This document shows positions 42,928 to 51,047 of a stretch of 64,000 nucleotides of DNA, piece by piece. Each line of letters starts with the position of its first letter. Position 1 is the first letter of the stretch. Below the pieces are notes generated by a model. It was not told the origin of the DNA. It was given only the letters and a program-made list of their open reading frames with translations, and searched no databases. The DNA comes from Streptomyces acidiscabies (lineage in GTDB: Bacteria; Actinomycetota; Actinomycetes; Streptomycetales; Streptomycetaceae). The translations under genes were made by a program, and so were the position numbers. Where the stretch lies: contig NZ_JAGJBY010000001.1 in assembly GCF_020010905.1 (NCBI RefSeq), positions 4,670,001 through 4,734,000 on the forward strand, given 5' to 3'.

Positions 42928-44369
42928 GAGGACGACGGTATCGGGGTCCTTCCGCGTGCCAGCACCAGCGCCGGTACCGCCGCGAGCAGGAACAGCACCC
43001 CCGTCATTCCGGCGTACAGGTGCACCCCCGTCGCCGTGCTCACCGGGGCGCCGTCCGCGGAGAGTCCGGCTATCTCCGTGGCCTTGAGGATCTCGCCGCC
43101 GGTGAAGGTGAAGACGACCGAGCCCAGGGCGAGGATCACCGAGACCAACCCGGCGACCGTGCCCTGGTGTTCGGGGGTTTCGAGGCTGGTGGCGAGGTTG
43201 TAGCCGGAGGCGCTGATCGCGCCGGCGGCTATGCCTGCGAGGGTGCCGCAGGCGATGGCCAGGGGGAGGGCGGCGACGCCGGCCAGCATGGCGAAGGTCG
43301 CCGCCGCGCCCAGGGCGATGCCGCCGAGGAGGGGGAGGGCCGGGCCGTGTCGGCCCGCCAGCCAACCTGCGAGCGTGCCGCCGATCACGATGCCGAGGTT
43401 GGGCGCGGAGAGCAGGACCGCCACTGCCTCTCCCTCGCCGAGGCCGTAGCCGAGTCCCAGGTCGGCGGGGACCTGGGCGACGATGCTCGTCAGTTGCAGC
43501 ATGCTCCGGAAGGAACCCGCCGCGAGGACCAGCGCGAGCAGCGTCAGCAGGATCGGACGGCTCAACCCCCGCAGATCGACGACGGGTTCCTCGGTCCGCA
43601 GCGCGAGCAGCACCCAGCCGGTCAGCGCGGCGCCGCCGCCCACGAGGAGCGCGAGCATGCCCCCGGACAGCCAGCCCTGGTCGCCCCCGAGGCTGACGTA
43701 CGCCAGCACCGAGCCGATCCCGCCGCCCAGCAGGAGCGCCCCCTTCAGGTCGACCCTGCCGGTGCCCCGGACCGGCGACTCCGGGATGAGGGTCCGTACA
43801 CACAGGGCGGCCACCGCCGCGAGCACCGCCGCCACGAAGAACACGCTGCGGTAGCCGAACACGTCGATCACCGGCCGCATCACGTACGGCTCGACGATCC
43901 CGACGACCGACGACCCGGACGTAACGAGCCCGATCAGGGCCATCGCCACCCTGGGCGTACAGATCTGCCGCGCGAGGGCCACGGTGAGGAACACGGCCGC
44001 GAACGCGGCCCCTTGGAGGAAACGCCCCGCCAGGAAGACCCAGACGTTCGGCGCGACGAGACAGACCAGCGCACCCCCGCACGCGAGGAGCAGCGTCCCG
44101 ACGAGCACCTTGCGCTTGCCCAGGACGTCCGACCCCTTCGCGAGCAGCGGCGACCACAGCGCCCCGGCGAGCAGCGCACTCATGTTCAGCCACGCGGCCT
44201 GGTCGGTGTCGAAGTGGTCGAGGAGTTGCGGCAGCACCATCATGGGCGAGCCGACGGCCATGTCCGCGAGGACGTTGGCGAGGGTGAGCACGAGGGCCCA
44301 GAGGACGAGCCGCTTGCTCCAGCGGTGCTCGCGCAGGACGGGGACGGGCTTCTCCAGGGTGTCGGTCAC
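42924..44369 (-). CDS. MFS transporter, drug-efflux type
   Basis: A 481-residue MFS protein with about 12-14 hydrophobic helices and signature segments (ALWSPLLAKGSDVLGKRKVLVG, a GRFLQG motif C-like part). It starts with GTG at 44369, overlapping the FAD monooxygenase stop by 4 bases. Pairing with a monooxygenase and a divergent TetR gene fits a resistance or export unit for a small aromatic molecule. Confidence 0.88.
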   Translation of the reverse strand: MTDTLEKPVPVLREHRWSKRLVLWALVLTLANVLADMAVGSPMMVLPQLLDHFDTDQAAWLNMSALLAGALWSPLLAKGSDVLGKRKVLVGTLLLACGGALVCLVAPNVWVFLAGRFLQGAAFAAVFLTVALARQICTPRVAMALIGLVTSGSSVVGIVEPYVMRPVIDVFGYRSVFFVAAVLAAVAALCVRTLIPESPVRGTGRVDLKGALLLGGGIGSVLAYVSLGGDQGWLSGGMLALLVGGGAALTGWVLLALRTEEPVVDLRGLSRPILLTLLALVLAAGSFRSMLQLTSIVAQVPADLGLGYGLGEGEAVAVLLSAPNLGIVIGGTLAGWLAGRHGPALPLLGGIALGAAATFAMLAGVAALPLAIACGTLAGIAAGAISASGYNLATSLETPEHQGTVAGLVSVILALGSVVFTFTGGEILKATEIAGLSADGAPVSTATGVHLYAGMTGVLFLLAAVPALVLARGRTPIPSSS

Positions 44370-45466
44370 CGCGCGTTCCCCTCAGCGGCCCGCAGCGCCT
44401 CGTTCCGCGCCGCGATGGCCCCCCACGTCTCCGGCAGCATCCGCTCCCGGCCCCCGTGAACCCGCTCCTGCGCGGCGACGACGTACGGCCGCTGCCGCGC
44501 CTCGTACCGCGCGAACCCGGCGCCGAGGTCCCCGACTTGGAGTTCCTCCGCGAGGAACCGCGCCCCCGTCAGCGCGAGCGACGTACCCCGCCCGGACAGG
44601 AACGCCGGGCTGTACCCCGCGTCCCCGACCAGCACGACCCGCCCCCGGTGCCAGGACGGCATCCGGATCTGGCTCGCGGAGGTGAAGTAGAACCCGGGGT
44701 CCGCGAGCGCCGCATCGAGCAACTCCGGTATCCGCCACGACCGTTGACCCGCGAAGGCGTCGACGAGCAGTTTCTTCTGCGCGTCCGGATCACGGTGGTC
44801 GTGGTCGAGCGGCGCCGACCGGAACTGGAACACGGCGACGGCCCCACCCCCGTACCGGAAGACCCCCGCCATCCGACCCGGCACGTTGTAGATCGAGTTG
44901 GGCCCCTCCGCCGAAGCCTCCCCCGGCAGCGCGGCGAGCGCGAAGTACACGCCCAGATGCCGGAGATGCTGCTCCTCGGGCCCGAACACCAGCTCCCGTA
45001 CGCCTGAATGCTGGCCGTCGGCGCCAACTACCACGTCATAGCGCTCAGTTCGGCCGGAGGCGAACCGTACGTCGCCGTCGGCCGTCAGCGTCTCGACCGA
45101 GTCGCCGAAGCGGACGGTCGCCGTGCCGGGCAGGGCGTCGGCGAGGACGCGGACGAGGTCGCCGCGCAGGAGTTCGATGTCGCGGGCGGAGTCGTTGATC
45201 TCCGCGAGGGGGAGCGGGGCGATCGACTGGCCCTGGCTGTCGACGAATCGGGTGCGCTCGGACATGTCGATCCGGCGTCGCAGGATCGCCGGGAGCAGGC
45301 CCGTCCGGTCCACGGCGTCGACCGCGTCGCCGCGGATGTCGATGGGGGTGCCGGCGAGGCGGAGTCGGTCGGCGTACTCGACGACGGAGACGTCATGACC
45401 GCGCCTGCCTAACTCAAGTGCGCAGGCCAGACCGGCGATTCCGGCTCCGGAGACGAGGATCTTCAC
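44366..45466 (-). CDS. FAD-dependent monooxygenase
   Basis: A 366-residue class A flavoprotein hydroxylase. The N-terminal FAD motif is GAGIAGLACALELGRRG, a DG motif DVVVGADGQHSGVR lies near the middle and GD motif VVLVGDAGYSPAFLSGRGTSLAL follows. TetX- and rifampicin-hydroxylase-like enzymes share this layout. GTG start with GGAG 7 bases upstream. The TetR operator lies 25 bases before it. Substrate unknown. Confidence 0.9.
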   Translation of the reverse strand: MKILVSGAGIAGLACALELGRRGHDVSVVEYADRLRLAGTPIDIRGDAVDAVDRTGLLPAILRRRIDMSERTRFVDSQGQSIAPLPLAEINDSARDIELLRGDLVRVLADALPGTATVRFGDSVETLTADGDVRFASGRTERYDVVVGADGQHSGVRELVFGPEEQHLRHLGVYFALAALPGEASAEGPNSIYNVPGRMAGVFRYGGGAVAVFQFRSAPLDHDHRDPDAQKKLLVDAFAGQRSWRIPELLDAALADPGFYFTSASQIRMPSWHRGRVVLVGDAGYSPAFLSGRGTSLALTGARFLAEELQVGDLGAGFARYEARQRPYVVAAQERVHGGRERMLPETWGAIAARNEALRAAEGNAR

Positions 45467-45490
45467 GTAGGTGCTCCAAGTGACTCGAAC

Positions 45491-45515
45491 TTAAAGCGAC
45501 AAGCTGTCGCTTTAA
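45491..45515. promoter_or_regulatory. perfect TetR-type operator
   Basis: TTAAAGCGACA and TGTCGCTTTAA are perfect 11-bp arms around AGC. The site lies between the divergent monooxygenase and TetR genes, the position where a TetR repressor would block both directions. Confidence 0.85.
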
Positions 45516-45599
45516 TCGAGCGTACGTGCCGCCCGCTTGCACCGCAACGGCGTGCCTGGCGAGAATCGCCGTCCGAGCACAGAACGTGAGGTGAGCGCG

Positions 45600-46208
45600 G
45601 TGACGGCCGACGGAACCACTGACCGGCAGGCCGCGCGGCGCCCCGGGGGCCGTACCGCGCGGGTGCGGGAGCGGATCCTCGCGGCGACCGTCGAACTCGT
45701 GGCCCGCGACGGCATCGCCGGGTTCCGTTACGAGGAGGTCGCCGAGACGGCCGGCGTGCACAAGGCGAGCGTCTACCGGAACTGGCCCGACCGTGAGGAA
45801 CTGGTCGCCGAGGCGCTGCTCACGTACGCCGAGGAGCTGGCCTCGGTGGCCGACACCGGTGATATCCACCGGGACCTCGTGGATTTCGTGATCGCGCTCG
45901 CCGGTGTCCTGGAGACACCGTTCGGACAGTCCCTCGAAAAGGCCATCTCACCGGCCCGGCAGAGCGGCACCGTCGAGGCGCTGACCAGGGTCCTCGACCA
46001 GCGCGTGGCCGCGATGCGGCGCCGGGTCGACACCGCCGTGGAGCGGGGCGAACTCCCTCCGATCGACAGCGGATTCCTCGGCGAGATGATCTCCGGCCCG
46101 GTACACCTGATCGTCAATCGTGGCATGCGCCCGTTCACTCGTACGGATGCGGAACGCGTCGTCGGCGTGGTCCTCGCGGGGATCAGGGCCACAGCGCCGG
46201 ACGCCTGA
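45600..46208 (+). CDS. TetR-family transcriptional regulator
   Basis: About 202 residues. HTH: RVRERILAATVELVARDGIAGFRYEEVAETAGVHKASVYRNWPDREELVAEAL. C-terminal ligand domain includes GQSLEKAISPARQ. GTG at 45600 is preferred (GAGG 10 bases upstream); another in-frame GTG lies at 45591. It is expected to repress itself and the monooxygenase/MFS operon through the 25-bp operator, and to be released by the compound they handle. Confidence 0.9.
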   Translation: MTADGTTDRQAARRPGGRTARVRERILAATVELVARDGIAGFRYEEVAETAGVHKASVYRNWPDREELVAEALLTYAEELASVADTGDIHRDLVDFVIALAGVLETPFGQSLEKAISPARQSGTVEALTRVLDQRVAAMRRRVDTAVERGELPPIDSGFLGEMISGPVHLIVNRGMRPFTRTDAERVVGVVLAGIRATAPDA

Positions 46209-46299
46209 GCGAATCCACGCAATCGGCAGGGAACGGATGTACAGGAGTGAATCGTTGGAAGGGGTGCACCTAGGCAAGGTTCAACCTCCTCACAGGAAG

Positions 46300-46320
46300 A
46301 CGGATCACTCTCGTATCCGT
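46300..46320. promoter_or_regulatory. short inverted repeat before the NTF2-like gene
   Basis: ACGGAT (46300-46305) and ATCCGT (46315-46320) form 6-bp arms with a 9-base spacer. It could end the TetR transcript or regulate the next gene, which begins 31 bases on. Confidence 0.3.
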
Positions 46321-46351
46321 GAGAGAGGGGGAGAGGAAAGGAGCGTCCGCC

Positions 46352-46771
46352 GTGTGTCCGACCCAGGTCTCCACCGCCGTCGACGACGAGGCGCGCATCC
46401 GTGTGCTGATCGCCCGCTGGGCACAGTCCGTGCACCGGGGTGACATCGACGGGGTGCTCGCGCGGCATGCCGAGGCGCTGTCGATGTTCAACGTCGCCCC
46501 GCCGTACGAGGGGATCCGCTCCCGCGCCGCGTACCGCGTCATCTGGCCGCCCCTGTTCGCGTGGCAGGCGCTCGGCGCCCGCTTCGACATCGAGACGCTG
46601 GAGGTGACGGCCGGCACGGACGTCGCGTACGCGCACGCGCTGGTGCTCTGCGGGACGGCCCAGGAACTGGCCGAGCGGCCGGAACTGCGGCTGCGGCTGA
46701 CGTTCGGGCTGGTCAAGGAGCGGGGGGAGTGGGTGATCGCCCACGAACACCATTCGTTTCCGCACGACTGA
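46352..46771 (+). CDS. NTF2-like / SnoaL-type protein
   Basis: A 139-residue protein with the NTF2 fold pattern: an N-terminal helix pair (DDEARIRVLIARWAQSVHRGDIDGVLARHAEA), then beta strands (TAGTDVAYAHALVLC, WVIAHEHHSFPHD). GTG at 46352 follows AAAGGAG by 9 bases. SgcJ/EcaC-like members of this fold are small hydrolases, isomerases or ligand binders. Here it stands alone; the role is unknown. Confidence 0.78.
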   Translation: MCPTQVSTAVDDEARIRVLIARWAQSVHRGDIDGVLARHAEALSMFNVAPPYEGIRSRAAYRVIWPPLFAWQALGARFDIETLEVTAGTDVAYAHALVLCGTAQELAERPELRLRLTFGLVKERGEWVIAHEHHSFPHD

Positions 46772-46898
46772 GGGCAGGGGTGAGCGTACGGCCGGGGTCC
46801 GCCGCCCGGGGGAACCGGAGACGCCGGATCGCCTCGCGGAGGGTTACGTTGGCGAGGCCCCCAGTGACAGTCGTCGACCGTGGAGAGAGGCAGCGCGC

Positions 46899-47840
46899 AT
46901 GACTTCCGAGCCGTGTGTCGCGGTCGCCGCTCCCGTACGACGCCGGGTCCCCTGGCCCCTGCTGGGCTCGTTCGCCGTCCTGCTGGGCGTGGTCTGGCTG
47001 GCCCGCCGGCACTGGTCGGTGGTCTCCGACGGCGCCGGCCGCCTCGCCGTCGCGGACCAGGGCTGGCTGCTGTGCGGCGCGTTCGCGACGGTGGGTACGT
47101 GGGGGTGCGCGGCGCTCGCCCAGCAGGGCGCCGTACCGCCGAGCCTGCCGCGCGGGAAGCTGGTCGCCGCACAGTTCGCTGCGTCCGCCGCCAACCACCT
47201 CCTGCCCGCCGGGCTCGGCGCGAGCGCGGTCAATCTGCGGTTCCTGATGCGCTGCGGCCTGTCCGCGACGCGCTCCGCGACGGCCCTCGGGGTGAAGGCG
47301 ACCGCGTCCTGTGTCGCCCGCGTCACGCTGATCGCGATGCTCGCGCCGCTGGCTCCCGGTGTCCTCCAGGTCCCCGAGGCGCCGGCGGGGGTCGTCGTGG
47401 CCGTCGTCGGTGTGGTGGCGCTGCTTCCGGGGCTGCTGCTGTGGGCGCGGTGCCGGCGGGCGCTGTCGGCGGTCGTGGCCGATATCCGGGCCGTCCATGC
47501 GCGGCCGTGCCGGGCGGCGGCGCTGTGGGGCGGGTCCTTCGCGTTCGCCGTGCTGCACGCGTGCGTGCTGATCGCGGTTACTCGTGCGATCGGGCTCGCG
47601 CTGTCGCCGGTTCACGTCGCGCTGCTGTATCTCGCGGCGAGCAGTGCCGCCGCGCTGTTGCCGACGCCGGGTGGGATCGGGTCGCTGGACGCGGTGCTGG
47701 CGTTGTCGCTGGCGGCTACGGGGGCGCCGGCTGTGGCGGCTGCTTCCGCTGTGCTGGGGTACCGGTTGCTGACGGTGTGGTTGCCGCTGGTGCCGGGGTT
47801 GGTGGTGCTGGTGGCGCTGATCAGGCGCCGGGCGCTGTAA
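46899..47840 (+). CDS. lysylphosphatidylglycerol synthase-type transmembrane protein
   Basis: A 313-residue membrane protein with about eight hydrophobic helices and the motif PTPGGIGSLDAVLALSL (about 252-268), typical of the LPG_synthase_TM / UPF0104 flippase family. NHLLPAGLGASAVNLRFL fits the conserved N-terminal region. The cytoplasmic aminoacyltransferase domain of MprF is missing, so it is more likely a lipid flippase-like protein. Confidence 0.85.
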   Translation: MTSEPCVAVAAPVRRRVPWPLLGSFAVLLGVVWLARRHWSVVSDGAGRLAVADQGWLLCGAFATVGTWGCAALAQQGAVPPSLPRGKLVAAQFAASAANHLLPAGLGASAVNLRFLMRCGLSATRSATALGVKATASCVARVTLIAMLAPLAPGVLQVPEAPAGVVVAVVGVVALLPGLLLWARCRRALSAVVADIRAVHARPCRAAALWGGSFAFAVLHACVLIAVTRAIGLALSPVHVALLYLAASSAAALLPTPGGIGSLDAVLALSLAATGAPAVAAASAVLGYRLLTVWLPLVPGLVVLVALIRRRAL

Positions 47841-47882
47841 AACCCTTGGTCAAGCCATGGTGAAGATCTGTCGCGGGCTTTA

Positions 47883-47899
47883 CTGCACATGATGTGCAA
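47883..47899. promoter_or_regulatory. Nur-box-like site upstream of the nickel transporter
   Basis: CTGCAC-ATGAT-GTGCAA has the 6-5-6 layout of the Streptomyces Nur box (TTGCAA-N5-TTGCAA) and matches 9 of its 12 defined positions; the core TGCACATGATGTGCA is a perfect palindrome. It lies 52 bases before the transporter ATG. Control by Nur is inferred from site plus gene. Confidence 0.65.
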
Positions 47900-47950
47900 C
47901 TAGGAGAGTATGGCGGGTGCTCGACCTCTGCGACGAAAGGCACCACCCCC

Positions 47951-49060
47951 ATGACGATGACCCGGCAGGAATGGACTCGCGTCGCCGGAATGGCCGCGTT
48001 CATCCTCGCCCTGCACGTCGTGGGCTGGTTCACGCTCGTCGCGATCGTCGCCCCGCACCACTACAGCATCGGCGAGAAGACCTTCGGCATCGGCATCGGC
48101 GTCACCGCCTATACGCTCGGCATGCGCCACGCCTTCGACGCCGACCACATCGCCGCGATCGACAACACGACCCGCAAGCTGATGAGCGAGGGTCAACGCC
48201 CGCTCTCCGTGGGCTTCTGGTTCTCCCTCGGCCACTCCAGCGTCGTCTTCGCCCTCGCGCTCCTGCTCTCCTTCGGCGTCAAGACCCTCGCGGGCCCGCT
48301 GCGCGACGACAACTCCAGCCTCCATGACGTCACCGGCCTGATCGGTACGGCCGTCTCGGGCACCTTCCTCTACGTCATCGCCATCCTCAACCTCGTCATC
48401 CTCGCCGGGATCTGGAAGGTGTTCCGGCGGATGCGGACGGGTGAGTTCGACGAGGCGGAGCTGGAGGAGCACCTCAACAACCGGGGCTTCATGAACCGCC
48501 TCCTGGGCCGGGTCATGAACTCCATCACCAAGCCCTGGCAGATGTACCCGCTGGGCCTCCTCTTCGGCCTCGGTTTCGACACGGCCACGGAAGTAGCCCT
48601 CCTGGTCCTCGCCGGCTCCGGCGCGGCCTCGGGCCTGCCCTGGTACGCGATCCTCTGCCTCCCCGTCCTCTTCGCTGCCGGCATGTCCCTCCTCGACACC
48701 ATCGACGGCTCGTTCATGAACTTCGCGTACGGCTGGGCGTTCTCGCAGCCGGTCCGCAAGGTCTACTACAACCTGACGGTGACCGGCCTCTCCGTAGCGG
48801 TAGCCCTCCTCATCGGCACAGCCGAACTCCTGGGCCTGGCCGCGGAGAAGCTCGACCTGCACGGAGCGTTCTGGGACTGGGTATCGGGCCTCGACCTCAA
48901 CACACTCGGGTTCGTGGTGACCGGGATGTTCGTCGCGGCGTGGGGGATCGCGCTGATCGTGTGGAAGGTGGGACGGATCGAGGAGAAGTGGGGAGTAAAT
49001 CCCCAGCCGGTGACGGATCAGCCGGATTCCGCCAACACGGTCTCCAGCACCCGCCTCTGA
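47951..49060 (+). CDS. NiCoT-family nickel/cobalt transporter
   Basis: A 369-residue membrane protein with about eight hydrophobic segments. The signature HAFDADH (HX4DH type) lies in helix II of RHAFDADHIAAIDN, and LGFDTATE is in the second half. It imports Ni2+ or Co2+ with high affinity. The ATG at 47951 is chosen; an earlier in-frame ATG at 47894 lies inside the Nur-like palindrome. Its 3' end overlaps the convergent kinase-like gene by 43 bases. Confidence 0.93.
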   Translation: MTMTRQEWTRVAGMAAFILALHVVGWFTLVAIVAPHHYSIGEKTFGIGIGVTAYTLGMRHAFDADHIAAIDNTTRKLMSEGQRPLSVGFWFSLGHSSVVFALALLLSFGVKTLAGPLRDDNSSLHDVTGLIGTAVSGTFLYVIAILNLVILAGIWKVFRRMRTGEFDEAELEEHLNNRGFMNRLLGRVMNSITKPWQMYPLGLLFGLGFDTATEVALLVLAGSGAASGLPWYAILCLPVLFAAGMSLLDTIDGSFMNFAYGWAFSQPVRKVYYNLTVTGLSVAVALLIGTAELLGLAAEKLDLHGAFWDWVSGLDLNTLGFVVTGMFVAAWGIALIVWKVGRIEEKWGVNPQPVTDQPDSANTVSSTRL

Positions 49061-49884
49061 ACCCCGTCCACATCAGGACTCGACAACCCGGCCAGCACCG
49101 CCAACGCCTTCCACAACGCCCACCCCCGAGCCCGCCGCCACACCTCGTCCGGCAACCCCACGGCCTCCCGGAACACCTCCCGCTCGACCCCCTCGAAGTA
49201 CGTCCACGCGATCACGAGGTCACACGCCGGGTCCCCCGTCCCGCACGTCCCGAAGTCGATGACGGCGGCCAACTTCCCGTCCCGGACAAGGAGGTTGCCG
49301 GCGGACACGTCCCCGTGGAACCACACCGGCGCCGATCCCCACACCGACCCCACCGCCTCGCTCCACACCTCCCGGCACGCGCTCACGTCCACCGCGTCCG
49401 CCAACGTCACCAGCGACTCGGCGACTTGATCCCCGTACACACTCGGATGGCATCCCCGGTACCACGAGTGCCGCCCCGCCACCGGCCCGCCCTCGGCGGG
49501 AACTTCGCGCAGGCGGCGTAGGAACTCGCCGAGATCCCGCGCGAGTTGGACGCGGTCCACGGCGCCGGACTCGACCGTGTCCCCGGGGAGCCAGCGCCGT
49601 ACGGACCAGGGGAACGGGTACACCGACGCCGGGCGCCCCACGGCCACCGGCGCGGGTACCGGTGTCGTCAACTCCCCTGCCAGGAAAGGCAGCCAGCGGT
49701 CCTCCTTGGTGACCGCCGCGACGTACCCCTCCGCGCTGGGCAGCCGTACCGACAACTCCTCGCCGAGCCGGAACGTCCGGTTGTCCCAGCCCTGTCGAGG
49801 TACCGGCCGCACGGGAAGGTCCGCCCACGCGGGGAACTGCTCGGCGATCAGGGCCTGTACGAGTCCGGCGTCGATGTCGGTCAT
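49018..49884 (-). CDS. aminoglycoside phosphotransferase-family (APH) protein
   Basis: A 288-residue kinase-like protein. The catalytic loop WFHGDVSAGNLL and the metal motif VIDFGTCGTGDPACDLV are intact, with an N-terminal RQGWDNRTFRLG glycine loop. Such enzymes phosphorylate small hydroxylated compounds, including antibiotics and metabolites; specificity is not evident. ATG at 49884 is the start. Convergent with the nickel transporter gene. Confidence 0.88.
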   Translation of the reverse strand: MTDIDAGLVQALIAEQFPAWADLPVRPVPRQGWDNRTFRLGEELSVRLPSAEGYVAAVTKEDRWLPFLAGELTTPVPAPVAVGRPASVYPFPWSVRRWLPGDTVESGAVDRVQLARDLGEFLRRLREVPAEGGPVAGRHSWYRGCHPSVYGDQVAESLVTLADAVDVSACREVWSEAVGSVWGSAPVWFHGDVSAGNLLVRDGKLAAVIDFGTCGTGDPACDLVIAWTYFEGVEREVFREAVGLPDEVWRRARGWALWKALAVLAGLSSPDVDGVQRRVLETVLAESG

Positions 49885-49919
49885 GCGCGCAGTCTGCGTG
49901 AACGCGGGCGCAGGTGTCC

Positions 49920-50879
49920 TCACCTTTTCGTCAGGTCCTTGCGGTAGCGGGTGATTTGTTGGGAGGGATCTCCCGTGCAGGTCCAGGGAGTTGGTGTGGC
50001 GCGGCGGCCCATGAGGTCGAGGAGGATGCCGGCGATCTCCTGCTCGCCCGCCCGGCAGGCCGCGTGGGCCAGGTGGTTGAGGTCGCGGAGTTCGGCGGGG
50101 GAGACGGGGAAGTGGTCGGGGCGGGGGGACAGCCAGCGGTCCCAGGTGCGGCGTACGTCGCTGATCGCGCCGTCGTTCGTCCAGTGCTGGGCGATGCCGA
50201 CGGTGGTCGGGCGGTCGCGGGTGAGGTCCAGGGTGTGCCGGTACTCCTCGACCCGCGCGTACTGCACCAGCACCGGCAGCGGACACCCCGGCGGGGAGAC
50301 CCCGGCGGCGTCGCGGGCGAAGTCGTACATCAGGCCGTGCGTGCCGTGCCAGCGGGCCGAGTAGTAGTGCAGCACCTGGAGGTGGCCCTCCATGCTGTAC
50401 GGGTCCCGGTGGTGCAACTCGTCCCACCAGCGGGCGAGTTCCTGCCGCCGCACCCCCGCCGGGTACAGCCGCGCGACCGAGATCAGCGACACCCACGGCG
50501 TCGGGTCCACCGGGTACGCCTCCGTCGCCGCCAGGCACGCCGACACCGCCGCGTCCATCCGACGGGGGTCGATCGGCGCACCCCGGCCCGCCTCGATCGC
50601 CAGGTTGAACGCCCGCGTCGTCTCCGTCGCCGCGCGCAGCACCAGCGCGTCCGGGTCACGCGGCTCGGCCGCCAGCCACGACTCCACGGTGGACCCGCCC
50701 GCACACACCTCCGCCAGCCGCCGCACCCGATGCCCCCGCGCCGCCCAGTCCGGCCCCGTCGCCCGCAGCAACTCCCGCAGCCCGTGCCATCTCCCGATCA
50801 CCAGATCCGGCCGCGTCACGGTCAGCGCCTCGTCCCCGCAGTCGGGATCGAAGTCGAGCGAGAAACGATCACGCACCAT
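49920..50879 (-). CDS. uncharacterised helical-repeat-like protein
   Basis: A 319-residue soluble protein rich in Trp, His and Arg. Segments such as DALVLRAATETTRAFNLAIEAG and ACLAATEAYPVDPTPWVSLISVARLYP look like TPR-type helix pairs, with a long distance between them. I recognise no catalytic motif. It starts 35 bases after the end of the APH gene on its coding strand. Function unknown. Confidence 0.65.
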   Translation of the reverse strand: MVRDRFSLDFDPDCGDEALTVTRPDLVIGRWHGLRELLRATGPDWAARGHRVRRLAEVCAGGSTVESWLAAEPRDPDALVLRAATETTRAFNLAIEAGRGAPIDPRRMDAAVSACLAATEAYPVDPTPWVSLISVARLYPAGVRRQELARWWDELHHRDPYSMEGHLQVLHYYSARWHGTHGLMYDFARDAAGVSPPGCPLPVLVQYARVEEYRHTLDLTRDRPTTVGIAQHWTNDGAISDVRRTWDRWLSPRPDHFPVSPAELRDLNHLAHAACRAGEQEIAGILLDLMGRRATPTPWTCTGDPSQQITRYRKDLTKR

Positions 50880-51047
50880 GGAACCTGCCTCGGGTCGGGG
50901 CTCGGGGAGTGTCAGGGGGTGGGGTGAGGGCGGGTGACTGAGGGGGAGAAGCGAGGGCGGGGCGTGTCGTGCGTTCCGTAACCGCCCCGCGCGCCCCCAG
51001 GAATCGGCGCGACAGCCTCGTACCCGTCGTAGTCCGTGCCCCGCGTC

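Noticed and set aside
49885..50538. N-terminal extension of the APH-like protein
   Set aside because: The open frame upstream of 49884 overlaps the next gene and encodes Pro/Arg-rich shadow sequence.
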